A stretch of DNA of 64,000 nucleotides from JALZVT01 sp039029135 (GCA_039029135.1 JBCCGT010000008.1:124001-188000); one strand, 5' to 3'; shown: positions 27,132-36,608, numbered from the stretch's first letter. Notes: generated by a model from the sequence alone, not told the origin. Made by a program: numbers and translations.

Positions 27132-27402
27132 GGCGCTGGCGCCCTGTGCCAAACCGAGAGAGTGTATCTGTGCGGGAGTCGCGGCTGCGTGACCGCGCGC
27201 TAGTACGGCATCGAGCTGATCGATCAGACGCCCTGCCAGGAAATCTATCGCAAGACGGTCGGTCAGCTCGGTGAGGGTGCAATACCCGAACTGACAGGCG
27301 ATCACACGCGTATCGTCGAGCGTCACGGCACGCCGCGACACTCCCACTGAGCGGAACGCGCACTGCTATGAAAGCTTGTTCCCGCGCTGATCGGGCGCAG
27401 CG

Positions 27403-28443
27403 CTAATCCATGCGTGCTTCGGCGACCGACTCGCGAATGATCAGCCGATGCGGGACGATTTCGATGTTCGGCATGCCTTCTGCCTCGCCTTCGATTTCGC
27501 GGCAGAGTCGATACATCACCCGTTCCCCGATCTCCTCGGCGGGCTGATGAACTGTAGTAAGCGGCGGCTCCGTCACGCTCGCGTAGCGGATGTCATCGAA
27601 ACCCAGCACCGAGATGTCGCCGGGAACCTCCAATCCGGCGGAACGGCACTCGTGAAGTGCCCCCATAGCCATCTCGTCGTTGGCACAGAACAGCGCGGTG
27701 GGTCGACTGCCGGAGTTGATCAGCTTGCGGGTTGCCCGCACTGCGCCTTCGATCGTCAGCTCGCCGGGCAGCACCCAGCGGTCGTCGATGGATAGGTTGG
27801 CGCGTGCCATGGCGGCGCGATAGCCGAACTCCCGGTCCTTGGTGAGCAGCGACGTCTCGGTGCCGTAGATGAACGCGATGCGCCGATGTCCCAGCGAGAT
27901 CAGGTAGTTGGTCGCCTCACGCGCCGCGGCGACGTTGTCGATGTGCACACCCGGAAAATCCGTCAGCTCGGGCGCGATCGTCTCGCAGCCAACGACGATG
28001 GGCAGGGCCTGGCTACTTTGCGCGGACAGTACTTCGGTACCGAACGGCGACATGCTGGCGAGCAGGATGATGCCGTCGGCCTGTTTCGAAACCACGAGGC
28101 GACCGATCTCGTCCGCGGTCATCGTGTTGAACTGGGTCTCGTTGATTAGCAGGCTGTAGCCCTTGGCGCTGGCGGCTGTGCGGATGCCAGCCATCACCTC
28201 CGTAAAGAACGGATCACCCACGGACGGCAGTACGACCATGACCATCTGCGTTCTGCCGCGGCGAAAACTCTGTGCGAGCGTGTTGGGGGAGTAGCCGGTT
28301 TCGATGATCGCGTTCTGGACCTTGATGCGGGTCTTTTCGCGAACCTTGTCCGGTTGATTGATGCAACGCGAGACGGTGGCGATAGACACGCCCGCGATGC
28401 GAGCGACGTCCTTGATGGAAGCTGGGGTAGAGTTTTCAGCCAC
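27403..28443 (-). CDS. LacI-family transcriptional regulator
   Basis: This 346-residue regulator has the LacI-type helix-turn-helix at residues 9-28 (IKDVARIAGVSIATVSRCIN), the hinge helix region SPNTLAQSFRRG and a periplasmic-binding-protein-like effector domain (VVLPSVGDPFFTEVMAGI, LFCANDEMAMGAL, DISVLGFDDI). The inducer is unknown, most likely a sugar. The start codon is GTG. It lies 119 bp downstream of an SDR gene on the same strand, and a perfect LacI-type operator is found upstream of that gene, so it probably controls this pair. Confidence 0.93.
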   Translation of the reverse strand: MAENSTPASIKDVARIAGVSIATVSRCINQPDKVREKTRIKVQNAIIETGYSPNTLAQSFRRGRTQMVMVVLPSVGDPFFTEVMAGIRTAASAKGYSLLINETQFNTMTADEIGRLVVSKQADGIILLASMSPFGTEVLSAQSSQALPIVVGCETIAPELTDFPGVHIDNVAAAREATNYLISLGHRRIAFIYGTETSLLTKDREFGYRAAMARANLSIDDRWVLPGELTIEGAVRATRKLINSGSRPTALFCANDEMAMGALHECRSAGLEVPGDISVLGFDDIRYASVTEPPLTTVHQPAEEIGERVMYRLCREIEGEAEGMPNIEIVPHRLIIRESVAEARMD

Positions 28444-28562
28444 GTCGAGTTTCGGGAATCGTCACACCTACAATCACCACGCAATGTAACGCAATTTGCG
28501 TTCGTTGCGGCGTCGGCAGGGCCAGGCATCCTGAATGACGAGTCGCGAGTTGCCGGCTCATC

Positions 28563-29378
28563 TCAGGACGCCTTGCTCTCGTCGTCTCGATACGGCCAGT
28601 TCGCCTGGGCGAAGACGCCGCCGTCTACGAACAGCGTCTGACCGGTGACGAAACAGGATTTGCGCGATGCAAAAAATTCCACCGCATCGGCGATGTCGCG
28701 CGGATAACCCACCCGGTCCAGCGGCGTAATGTTCGCCCAGCTCGCTGCGTAGTCCGGCGCCTCGACCCGCGTGCGTTCGATCAGGATGCCCCCCGGGGCG
28801 ACGCAGTTGACCCGAATGCCGTGCTTGCCGAGCTCGATGGCGGCAGACTTGGTAAACATTTCGACGCCGCCCTTGGACGCGCTGCAGTCGACCAGTTTCG
28901 GGAACGCGCGCTGATTGCAGCCGCTGCCGATGTTCACGATGGAGCCACCGGCGGCGTGCTCGATCATCGAGCGCGCGGCGCGCTGGGTGTTCAGAAAGGT
29001 GCCCTTCAGGTTGGTGCCGATGACGCGATCCCAGTCCGCCTCGTCGAGTTCCAGCAGCGGCGCCCAGGTTTGGCAGCCGGCGTTGTTGACGACCAGATCG
29101 GGGCCGGTGCCGAACGTCTGCTCCAGCGTGCTGTAGAAGGCCTCAACCTGTTCCGCTTCGCCGACGTCGCAGGGCTGATACATAGCCCGGCGTCCCAATG
29201 CCTCGATGGCGGCGAGCGTGTCGTCCGCCGCGGGCGCGATGTCGCAGAACGCGATGTCCCAACCGCGCGTCGCGAAGTGCTGACCCAGGAAGCGCCCGAT
29301 GCCTGCGGCGCCGCCGGTGATGACGGCGAGCTGTCCCGCTGGTGCCGGGTTGCTGGAATCCGAGTGTTGCTGGGTCAC
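28563..29378 (-). CDS. SDR-family oxidoreductase with catalytic Tyr replaced by Cys
   Basis: This 271-residue classical short-chain dehydrogenase/reductase has an NAD(P)-binding TGGAAGIG (residues 21-28), NNAG (98-101) and the SDR serine Ser152. At the position of the catalytic tyrosine in Y-x3-K it carries Cys165 in CSASKGG (codon TGC), with Lys169 retained; spacing to Ser152 is the usual 13. Such a change normally abolishes classical SDR chemistry, so the protein may have a different activity or be inactive. The C-terminus GQTLFVDGGVF is normal. The start is GTG. It is preceded by a LacI-type operator and followed by a LacI regulator gene. Confidence 0.9.
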   Translation of the reverse strand: MTQQHSDSSNPAPAGQLAVITGGAAGIGRFLGQHFATRGWDIAFCDIAPAADDTLAAIEALGRRAMYQPCDVGEAEQVEAFYSTLEQTFGTGPDLVVNNAGCQTWAPLLELDEADWDRVIGTNLKGTFLNTQRAARSMIEHAAGGSIVNIGSGCNQRAFPKLVDCSASKGGVEMFTKSAAIELGKHGIRVNCVAPGGILIERTRVEAPDYAASWANITPLDRVGYPRDIADAVEFFASRKSCFVTGQTLFVDGGVFAQANWPYRDDESKAS

Positions 29379-29422
29379 GCTGTCAACGGGCCTTGTGCTG
29401 CGATGGATTGAGCGAGGAAAAT

Positions 29423-29436
29423 TGTAAACGTTTACA
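29423..29436. promoter_or_regulatory. Perfect 14-bp LacI-family operator
   Basis: TGTAAACGTTTACA is a perfect palindrome with the central CG that marks LacI/CcpA-type operators. It begins 45 bp upstream of the SDR GTG, in the promoter region of the SDR-LacI pair on the minus strand. The obvious binder is the LacI protein encoded at 27403. Confidence 0.82.
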
Positions 29437-29442
29437 TGTCCT

Positions 29443-29510
29443 AAGGCCAGAGGACGCCAGAGGAGGCCAGAGGAGGCCAGAGGAGGCCAGAGGAGGCCAG
29501 AGGAAGCCAG
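29443..29510. repeat. 10-bp tandem repeat AGGAGGCCAG
   Basis: About 6.7 copies of a 10-bp unit lie head to tail. Four copies (29461-29500) are exact, flanked by variants with AGGAC, AGGAA or a partial unit. They lie just beyond the LacI operator, between the SDR and batDE genes. Ten bases equals one helix turn, so all units face the same side of the DNA. Confidence 0.92.
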
Positions 29511-29564
29511 CGGCGTGGTGTCCCACCTGCTGCAGCCGGCGCGCGCCTTCGACTGGGGCTGCGA

Positions 29565-32159
29565 TCAGTCCCGGGGAATCACGTCGGCCAGCGAGGCGCG
29601 CTGCAGCCAGCCGCGACTGCCGTCGCCGAGTGCGACACGTCGCCAGCCGTCGCGCCGCTCCAAGACGATCACCTCAGCGCCCGCCGGCAAGGGTTCCGCG
29701 AACGCCGCAGCCGCGCCGATGCTGTCCGCGCTCCGCAGCAGCGCACCATCGAGGATGACGACTGCATGATCTGCATCGTGGTCGTCGAAGACCGCGGATG
29801 CGGTGCAGGCAAGCCACAGCAGGCCGGGCGCTATCGCGAGGCGCGCTAGCGCGGGACGGCGAAGCAGCAACAGCGTCAGCATCAGGGCGAAGCCCAGCGC
29901 GCCCAGCAGGTAACGGTCTGCGGGCGTAAGGGTGCGCTGCCAGAACAGCAGGGTCGCGAACGCGCCGTCGGCGTCGATAGCGGGCAGCCACGCTGGCGCG
30001 CGGTCGCGCAACCACTGGAGGTTGGCGCGTGCCCGCGCGTTGCCTGGATCGAGGTGCAGCGCGCGGCGAAACGCCAGGGTCGCGGCGCCGTGGCGCTGCG
30101 CGCCGAGGGCCGCGTTGCCCCAGTCCGCCTGCAGCTCCGCGGCCTGCGGATGGCGGGCTGCGAGTGAGGCGAGCGCGCGTTCCGCGGCGTCGAAGCGGGC
30201 GACGCGCTGCACCCGATCGGTGGTTGCCAGCGCCTGCTTATATAGCTGGCGCGCCGCGTTGAATGCGTCGGGCTCCGCTGCCCCGGCGGGTTCGCTTGTT
30301 GCCGCGAGGCCGAGCAGCAGCCCGCACAGCAGTCCTATGAGCGGCGCGCTGGCGACGGCCGGCGGTGCGCTCGTCGGATTAGGCGCCAGGAGCCCCTCGA
30401 GGGCGCGCCGATCCTCCTCGGCCAGCGGCGTTTGCTCGGCCTGCGGATCGTAGGCGACGGTCTCCAGGCGACTGACGACCGGAGCGCGCAGCAGCTCGGG
30501 TTGTTCGGTGACGCTCGCGAACTCCCGTAGCGCGGCCAGGATCTCCGGCGCCGCCGTCCGTAGGGGTTCGCGACTCGCGATCGCGGCCGCGGCGCGGCGC
30601 CGGGCGCCGGCGGTCCGACCGCGCTCCCGGCGCGCCGCGTGCGTGCCGCGCCACCACAGGATCAGAGCGGCCGCGACCAGCGGTACGGCATATAGCAGGG
30701 CGAGCAGCGGCAGCCACCAGCGCGCCCGCCAGGACGATCGCAGCGTCTGCGCGGCGGCGCTGAGCGCCATGTCGGCGCCGATCAGCGTGCTCTGCCCCGG
30801 CGTCCGGGTGGGGCCAGGCGCGGGCAATGCCCGGGCCTGCGGCTGTGGCGCGGCGGAGGCGACCTGCTCGGCGCCGACCCGTTCGGCGCCGCTCACCGAC
30901 AGCGCGATGGGGCGGCTGCGTGCGACCTCGTAGGTCCCGCGCGCGGGATCGAAATAGCCGAACGCGAGCGCCGGGATCTCCCGGACCTCGGCGCTCAGCA
31001 CCCGCACGATGGCGCGGAAGGTTTTGCCGCCTGCGGTCGCCTCGCCGACGTCCGGTGCGGCCGCGACGCCAAACAGCGCGGCGGGCAGACCGGCCGCTTC
31101 GAGTGACGGCAGGCTGAGGCCGGCAAGCGACGCATCGCCGCGCACGCTGATCTCGAGCTCCACCGGATCGCCCACCTGGACGACCGTGCGTTCGGCGGTG
31201 ACGTCGATGCCGAAGCCGCTGCCGATGGCGTTCACGAAGCTGGCGGGCCGATCCGCGAGGGGCAGGGCGCGCACGACGAGCGTCTCTTGTGCGCTGGTGG
31301 CCTGGTACAGGTCGGTGCGGGTGCGGCGAAAACCGAAGCGATCCCGGTAGGCGCCCGCGCTGAGCTGGGCGACCACGCGGATCGGCGCGACGTCGAGGGG
31401 TCCGGCGCGCTGGGCGGTGATCTCGACGGGGAACCGAAAGCGCCCATAGCGCACGCCGGCCTCCGTGATCTGGTCCTGCTGCAGCGGCAGCGCCAGCGTC
31501 TTTACGCCCGCGTTGAAGTTGATCGTGCGGCCGACCGATGCCGGCGCCGCGACGCGGACCGCATCGTCTTCGAACAGCGGCACCACGAAGTCGAACTCCT
31601 GCACGTCCTTGGTCAGCAGCCACTCGATCTCGGCGGTGAACGTCTCGCCGATCCATACGGGCCGATCGGGCAGCTTGAGGCGCAGCTGCATGTCGCTCGA
31701 GACCTCAATCTCGCCCGCCTGCAGGCGCGCCGGCTGGGTGCTGGCCCTGAGCGCGCCCTGCGTGATCTCGAGCGCGGGCACCGTGTAGGTGCCGGCTCGC
31801 GGTACCTCCACCCGCCAGCGGTAGGCGAAGGTCACCGACCGCGATTCGCTGCGGCGACCGTTGATGAAGCTGATCTGCTGGGACACGTTCGGATTGACGC
31901 CCAGGTAGGTGACCTTCGCGCCGGGAATCGCAAGCGCAGGCTCCGCGGGTTGGGGGTCTTCGGCGAAGCCGGTCGCCTCCATCACCAGTCCGAAGGGCAG
32001 CCCGGCGTAGACCTGGCGGCTGTCGAGCCGCAGCTGGACCTCGGGCGCGGCGTGCGCAACCGCGACCCAGCTTGCGAGCAGCAGAACGCCGAGCGCGCGC
32101 GCCGTCGATATGGTCCGCGTGGCGACCGTTCGTCGGGCGTTGCTGTGCGGATCCGTCAC
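29565..32159 (-). CDS. batD: BatD-BatE fusion protein of the aerotolerance operon
   Basis: This 864-residue membrane protein joins BatD and BatE. After a signal peptide (residues 20-38), several immunoglobulin-like BatD domains follow, beginning with RLDSRQVYAGLPF and including VVQVGDPVELEISV. A membrane helix lies near residue 480 (WWLPLLALLYAVPLVAAA). The second part has another helix near 610, TPR repeats (residues about 645-735), two helices and a C-terminal SH3-like domain (VIVLERRDGWRRVALGDGSRGW), the arrangement of BatE. The GTG start overlaps the upstream gene stop by four bases. BatA-E proteins support stress tolerance together with MoxR; the molecular job is not settled. Confidence 0.85.
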   Translation of the reverse strand: MTDPHSNARRTVATRTISTARALGVLLLASWVAVAHAAPEVQLRLDSRQVYAGLPFGLVMEATGFAEDPQPAEPALAIPGAKVTYLGVNPNVSQQISFINGRRSESRSVTFAYRWRVEVPRAGTYTVPALEITQGALRASTQPARLQAGEIEVSSDMQLRLKLPDRPVWIGETFTAEIEWLLTKDVQEFDFVVPLFEDDAVRVAAPASVGRTINFNAGVKTLALPLQQDQITEAGVRYGRFRFPVEITAQRAGPLDVAPIRVVAQLSAGAYRDRFGFRRTRTDLYQATSAQETLVVRALPLADRPASFVNAIGSGFGIDVTAERTVVQVGDPVELEISVRGDASLAGLSLPSLEAAGLPAALFGVAAAPDVGEATAGGKTFRAIVRVLSAEVREIPALAFGYFDPARGTYEVARSRPIALSVSGAERVGAEQVASAAPQPQARALPAPGPTRTPGQSTLIGADMALSAAAQTLRSSWRARWWLPLLALLYAVPLVAAALILWWRGTHAARRERGRTAGARRRAAAAIASREPLRTAAPEILAALREFASVTEQPELLRAPVVSRLETVAYDPQAEQTPLAEEDRRALEGLLAPNPTSAPPAVASAPLIGLLCGLLLGLAATSEPAGAAEPDAFNAARQLYKQALATTDRVQRVARFDAAERALASLAARHPQAAELQADWGNAALGAQRHGAATLAFRRALHLDPGNARARANLQWLRDRAPAWLPAIDADGAFATLLFWQRTLTPADRYLLGALGFALMLTLLLLRRPALARLAIAPGLLWLACTASAVFDDHDADHAVVILDGALLRSADSIGAAAAFAEPLPAGAEVIVLERRDGWRRVALGDGSRGWLQRASLADVIPRD

Positions 32160-34489
32160 CAGTCTTTCTCCACGGGCTCGCGCGTGCCCTCGGCAGCCTC
32201 GCGGTCGCGCTGCCGTTCGGCGTCGCGATCGCGAATGGCCTGCAGCCGCTGTCGCGCCTGACGCTCGGAGAGCTGCTCGGGTTGCGGCTGCTGTTGGCCG
32301 CCAGACTCGGACTGCTCGCTGTCGCCACCGTCGTTTTGCTGTGGCGGTTGCAGCGCCCGTAGCGCGTTTTCGATGTGGGTCATCGCGGCCTGCTGATCTT
32401 CCAGTATGGGCTCCAGCACGGGCGACATCGAGCCCGCGGCCGCGGCGGCCGCCGTCAGTTCGACGCTGGCCGTCTGCATGCGTCCGGCGGCTTTGCGGGT
32501 CTCCGCCGTCGCCGTCGCGAGGTCGGGGCCGGCCGGCGCCTCTTGCTGCGTCTGGCCCGGTACTGGAGGCTGCGCGTCGGCCTGCCGCGCGAGCGCGTTT
32601 GCCAGCGCGTCCGCCATGCCCGCGTGCTCGGCCTGATTCGTCGCCGCCGCGCCGAGTGCCGCGGGTAGATCGTCAGGACCCAGCGAGAAACCAGCGGCCG
32701 TCGCGTCGTGGGTGTCGGTCTGCGCCGCGAGCAGTTCCTGCAGGTGCTCGACGATGGTGAAGAACAGCCGCCGCAGTTCCTCCAGCGCGGCGCGGGCCGC
32801 ATCGGCGTCGACGCGTGCCGCCCCGTCGGGCAACAGCGCGCGGCTGCGCTCGATCGCCGCGACGGCGTCGGCGCGAAGCTTTTCCGCGGCCTCTAGCTGC
32901 GCCTGCTGCTGCTCGCGCTGCGCCTCGTCCGGCGGCGCTGCGTTGGCAGCGGGCGCGGGCGACAGCTCCTCGACCAGCAGGGGTTCGAGCCGCGTGAGGC
33001 GGTCCAGATTGTCGCGGCTGATGATCCGGCCGGCCTCTGCGAGCGCATCGCCCGTAGGCCGTTCGCCGCCGCCGTCCTCCGCGTTGGGCGTCAGCCACGC
33101 CACCAGCCGGCTCTGATCGGCGTAGGCGAATTCGATCAGCTCGCGCAGCCCGGCGAAGCGCTCGATCGCGCGATTGAGCTGATCGATCGCCTCGAACTGA
33201 CGCGGCATGGCGCCGGTCCAGTTGCCGTCGCCGAGCGCCTCGCGCGCCGCGTTCATGGCGGTCAGGCTCGCGTCCAGCAGCGGCGTCGCCTCCTCGGCGG
33301 CGCGCAGCGTGCGTCTGGTCTGTTCGTCGGCCTCCTCGGTTTCGGCGGACTGCGCGCCCTCGAAGCGCGCGAGCATTTCGCCTACCCGGACGGCGGCGTT
33401 GTCCTGCCGATCGGCCAGATGCTCTGCGGTCAGCCACGCGGGTGGGGGCGGCGCGTTCGCGTCAAGCGTCGAGCGCGCCGCCAGCGGCGCGGTGTGGTTC
33501 CCGATGCCGAGCTGGTCGCGCAGGATGCCGCGCAGGACCGTGATCGGATCGGTGAGTTGCTCGCGGGCGCGCTTCAGCTCCGCCAGCGCGGCGTCGGCGC
33601 GGCGGTGGGCGCGGTTGCCGTCGAGCCGGCGCAGCCAGCGCCGGGTATCGCTCATCGACTGTCGTGCCTGTTCGAGATGGTGATCCAGTCCAGCGAGCTG
33701 CGCCGCCCGCAGCCGCTCCTGCTGCTCGGCGTCTTCGCCCTTGGCCTCGACCGCGGCGCGCTCTTCGGCGCCGAGCTCTGCGATCGCGGTCGCCTCGGCG
33801 AGGAGGCTGCGCTCGCGCTCGGCGCTCGCCGTAAAGTCGCGCTCGAAGGCCACCGGCTCTGCATCGGCCCCGGCCTCGGCCACCTTGACCAGCAGCCGCC
33901 GCGTCTGGTCGCGCAGCCCGCGCTGGTCGTCGATGATGCGATCTAGCCGGGCGGCCAGGTCGCGCTGGCCGAGGCTGTCGGTCAGCTCGAGAATGCGGCG
34001 CATGACGATCTCGAGATTCACGCGGGCGTCCTCGTCGCCGGCGTCCCCGAGACGTACGGCGTCGCTAAACCAGGCTGCGGCTTCGCGCAGCCGTTCGAGA
34101 GCCGTCTCGGGCTCTTCCGTGGCCGCGTCTGCCTGCTCTGCCAGCGCCAGGCCGAGATTGTAGGCCGCGCTGAACCGCAGGGTCGCATCGGCGCCGGCGG
34201 TGTCGCGCGCGGCGAGGAAGGCGGTTGCGGCGGTCTCGCTGTCGCCGTCGGCCAACGCGGCGACGCCCTGGTTGTAGCGGGGTCGACCGGTGAGCTCTGC
34301 CTCCGACGGCGGCGCTTCGATGTTCGGGGTGCGGTCGTCCGGTGGCGTCGCATCCGCAGCCGCGGCGCCGGCCTGCGAATCTTCGGCGCCAGCCGCTGCC
34401 GCGTGCGCGGCCTGGACATCCACGATTGCGAGCCACGTGGCACAGACGAGCGCGCCGAGCGCGGTCTTGGTCTGACGCCCGATCCTCAC
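32156..34489 (-). CDS. BatC-like TPR/coiled-coil protein
   Basis: This 777-residue exported protein has a signal peptide (LGALVCATWLAIVDVQAAHA), TPR-type repeats in residues about 70-160 (YNQGVAALADGDSETAATAF, AYNLGLALAEQA) and then long Ala/Glu/Arg-rich coiled coils. The C-terminus is a Gln-rich, charged tail (QLSERQARQRLQAIRDRD). It lies where BatC sits in bat operons; it is longer than usual BatC proteins. It has no enzymatic motif that I can see and is probably a scaffold. The GTG start overlaps batB's stop, and its own stop overlaps batDE, both by four bases. Confidence 0.78.
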   Translation of the reverse strand: MRIGRQTKTALGALVCATWLAIVDVQAAHAAAAGAEDSQAGAAAADATPPDDRTPNIEAPPSEAELTGRPRYNQGVAALADGDSETAATAFLAARDTAGADATLRFSAAYNLGLALAEQADAATEEPETALERLREAAAWFSDAVRLGDAGDEDARVNLEIVMRRILELTDSLGQRDLAARLDRIIDDQRGLRDQTRRLLVKVAEAGADAEPVAFERDFTASAERERSLLAEATAIAELGAEERAAVEAKGEDAEQQERLRAAQLAGLDHHLEQARQSMSDTRRWLRRLDGNRAHRRADAALAELKRAREQLTDPITVLRGILRDQLGIGNHTAPLAARSTLDANAPPPPAWLTAEHLADRQDNAAVRVGEMLARFEGAQSAETEEADEQTRRTLRAAEEATPLLDASLTAMNAAREALGDGNWTGAMPRQFEAIDQLNRAIERFAGLRELIEFAYADQSRLVAWLTPNAEDGGGERPTGDALAEAGRIISRDNLDRLTRLEPLLVEELSPAPAANAAPPDEAQREQQQAQLEAAEKLRADAVAAIERSRALLPDGAARVDADAARAALEELRRLFFTIVEHLQELLAAQTDTHDATAAGFSLGPDDLPAALGAAATNQAEHAGMADALANALARQADAQPPVPGQTQQEAPAGPDLATATAETRKAAGRMQTASVELTAAAAAAGSMSPVLEPILEDQQAAMTHIENALRALQPPQQNDGGDSEQSESGGQQQPQPEQLSERQARQRLQAIRDRDAERQRDREAAEGTREPVEKDW

Positions 34490-35520
34490 GCGTCATCCTC
34501 CGCGCGCTGGGCGCCGCCGGCGCCCAACCAGATGGCCAGCAGGAAGGCGAGCAAGGCCCCAAACAGCGGCCAGGGATAGTGCTGCGTGGGCTGGCGGCGT
34601 TCCACCTCTGCGCCGGTTTGGCTGACCAGCGGCTCGATGTGGGTCTCGACGATGGCGTCGAGGTCGACCGCCGAGGTGCCGGCAGGCACGTACACGCCCT
34701 CGGTGCGCAGGGCGAGCGTCCGCAGCAGCTCGCCGTCCAGCCGCGAGCGCACGACGTTGCCCTCGCCGTCGGTGAGCGTGCTGCGCGCGCCGGTCTCGGG
34801 GTCGCGCAGCGTGATCGTGCTGCCCGCCTCGCTGCCGAAGCCGATGGCGACGATGCGTATGCCGGCCGCCAGCAGATCTTCGATGGCGTCCTCCGGATAC
34901 GAATCGTGATCCTCGCCGTCGGTGATAAGCAGCAGCACCCGGGGCGCGCCCCTGTTGGGGCCGAAGGCAGCGATCGCCTTCCGCAGCGCCGTGCCGATCT
35001 CCGTGCCGCCGCGACTGATGCTGCCGGGGTCGACGCCGCGCAGGACGAGGCGGAAGAAACCGTAGTCCGTGGTCAGCGGACTTTTGACGCTGGCGCGGCC
35101 AGCGAACGCGATCAGTCCCACCCGATGATCGCTGACGCGCTCGATCAGCTCCACGATCTCCGCCTTGGCGCGCGCCAGGCGGCTGGGTGCCGCGTCTTCG
35201 GCGAGCATGCTTTTCGATACGTCCAGCACGACCATGATGTCGGCGCGCACGGTCTGACTGCGTGTCTCGACCCCGCCCAGCGTTTGCGGCTGCATGAGCG
35301 CGGCCACGCCAAACAGGCCCGTCGCCGCGATGGCAACCAGTCGGACGGCGCGCCGCAGCGCGCCCTGTCGAAAGGCGAGGCGCGCGGCCATCGCGCTCGA
35401 CAGAAAGCGGCCCAGACGATCGCCGCGTCCCAGTTCGAGCCAGGCGAACAGCGCAAGCGTCGCCAGCACCAGCCAGACGAGATGTACGTAGCCCGGCGTC
35501 GCGAAGAACAGATCGTTCAT
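34486..35520 (-). CDS. batB: BatB-like von Willebrand factor A protein
   Basis: This 344-residue membrane-anchored protein has two N-terminal helices (VHLVWLVLATLALFAWLEL; VRLVAIAATGLFGVAALM), a VWA domain with the metal-site (MIDAS) motif DVSKSML, threonine GGTEIG and aspartate LLLITDGEDHDS, and a C-terminal helix (WPLFGALLAFLLAIWL). VWA domains bind proteins in a metal-dependent way; BatB works with BatA and MoxR in the membrane. The ATG start is followed downstream by the overlapping batC-like gene, and batA's stop lies 59 bp upstream. Confidence 0.9.
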   Translation of the reverse strand: MNDLFFATPGYVHLVWLVLATLALFAWLELGRGDRLGRFLSSAMAARLAFRQGALRRAVRLVAIAATGLFGVAALMQPQTLGGVETRSQTVRADIMVVLDVSKSMLAEDAAPSRLARAKAEIVELIERVSDHRVGLIAFAGRASVKSPLTTDYGFFRLVLRGVDPGSISRGGTEIGTALRKAIAAFGPNRGAPRVLLLITDGEDHDSYPEDAIEDLLAAGIRIVAIGFGSEAGSTITLRDPETGARSTLTDGEGNVVRSRLDGELLRTLALRTEGVYVPAGTSAVDLDAIVETHIEPLVSQTGAEVERRQPTQHYPWPLFGALLAFLLAIWLGAGGAQRAEDDA

Positions 35521-35579
35521 GCGCCTGCGCTCCTCGCGGCCTGCGTTCGTGGCGTTGCAGTGTTTCTCATCGGGCAGCC

Positions 35580-36608
35580 TCAGGGTCCGCGCGCGAGGAC
35601 GGTCAGACGCGCCAGCCAGCCCGCCAGTGCGAGCAGCAGCCCGAGCAGCAGCGGCAGCCGGTAGTGCTCGGTGTACTGGCGAAAGCGCTCTTCGGTGATG
35701 CGCGTGCGCGTCAGGCGATCGATCTCCGCATACACGTCGACGAGGCCGGCGGCGTCGGTCGCGCGAAAGAAGCGGCCGCCGGTGCGCTGCGCGACGTCGG
35801 CGAGCGTCTCTTCGTCGACCTCCACGCGCACCGCGCGCAGCGTAGAGCGCCCGGAGAACGGATCGCGCACGCGTACGGGCGCGAGGCCGTTGGTACCGGC
35901 ACCGATGGTGTAAACGGTGACGTTCATGGACCGCGCCAGTTCCGCTGCCGCGGCCGGTGTTTCCAGCCCGGCGTTGTGGACGCCGTCAGTGAGTAGCACG
36001 ACCACCTTCGATTCCGCAGGCGATTCGCGCAGGCGCTCGACCGCAAGCCCCAGCGCATCGCCGATGGCGGTGCCGTCCTCGCTGCGCTCGGTGACGATCT
36101 CCAGATCCCGGGCGATCGCGGCGAGGTTTGCGTGGTCCAGGGTGAGCGGCACCGCGGTGTCGGCGTAGCCCGCGAAGCTGACCAGACCGATCGCGTCGTC
36201 CGGCCGGCCTGGCAGATCGCCGTCGCCGCGGACGAAGGCGTCGAGCACGTCCTGCACGGCGGCGAGGCGCGTGCGCTCCGTATCGTCGGTCGACAGATCG
36301 AGCGCCTGCATGGAGCCCGAGGTGTCGACGGCCAGCATGATCGCGATGCCTTCGCGTTCGATGCGGCTGAAGCGCTCGCCGCTGCGTGGTCCGGCCAGCG
36401 CCACGACCAGCGCGGCGCAGGCGAGCGCCAGCAGCGCGTCCGGCAGCCAGTGCAGCCGTTCCCGCAGGCTGCGCCGGCCGCGCGGCAGCAGGCTGAGCGC
36501 GGAGTAGACGATACGGCCCGGCGCGCGCCTGCTGAGGAAGAAGACGGGCACGCAGAGCAGCAGCAGCCACAGCAGCAGCGGCTCGCGAAATTCCAATGCG
36601 GCAAGCAT
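35580..36608 (-). CDS. batA: BatA-like von Willebrand factor A protein
   Basis: This 342-residue protein has N-terminal helices (LLLWLLLLCVPVFFL; LPDALLALACAALVVALAG), then a VWA domain with MIDAS motif DTSGSMQ, DGTAIGDAL and VVLLTDGVHN, and a C-terminal helix (LPLLLGLLLALAGWLARL). It fits the first VWA protein of bat operons. The ATG shares its A with the preceding gene's stop (TGATG), meaning translational coupling. Confidence 0.91.
   Translation of the reverse strand: MLAALEFREPLLLWLLLLCVPVFFLSRRAPGRIVYSALSLLPRGRRSLRERLHWLPDALLALACAALVVALAGPRSGERFSRIEREGIAIMLAVDTSGSMQALDLSTDDTERTRLAAVQDVLDAFVRGDGDLPGRPDDAIGLVSFAGYADTAVPLTLDHANLAAIARDLEIVTERSEDGTAIGDALGLAVERLRESPAESKVVVLLTDGVHNAGLETPAAAAELARSMNVTVYTIGAGTNGLAPVRVRDPFSGRSTLRAVRVEVDEETLADVAQRTGGRFFRATDAAGLVDVYAEIDRLTRTRITEERFRQYTEHYRLPLLLGLLLALAGWLARLTVLARGP

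Noticed and set aside
27132..27402. Possible gene remnant between the TonB receptor and lacI
   Set aside because: There is a 49-codon stop-to-stop stretch on the plus strand (ending near 27349) and an antisense one, but neither has a start, ribosome site or recognisable family; treated as non-coding.
29443..29510. CRISPR-like array
   Set aside because: Units are only 10 bp and directly adjacent without spacers, and no cas genes are present.
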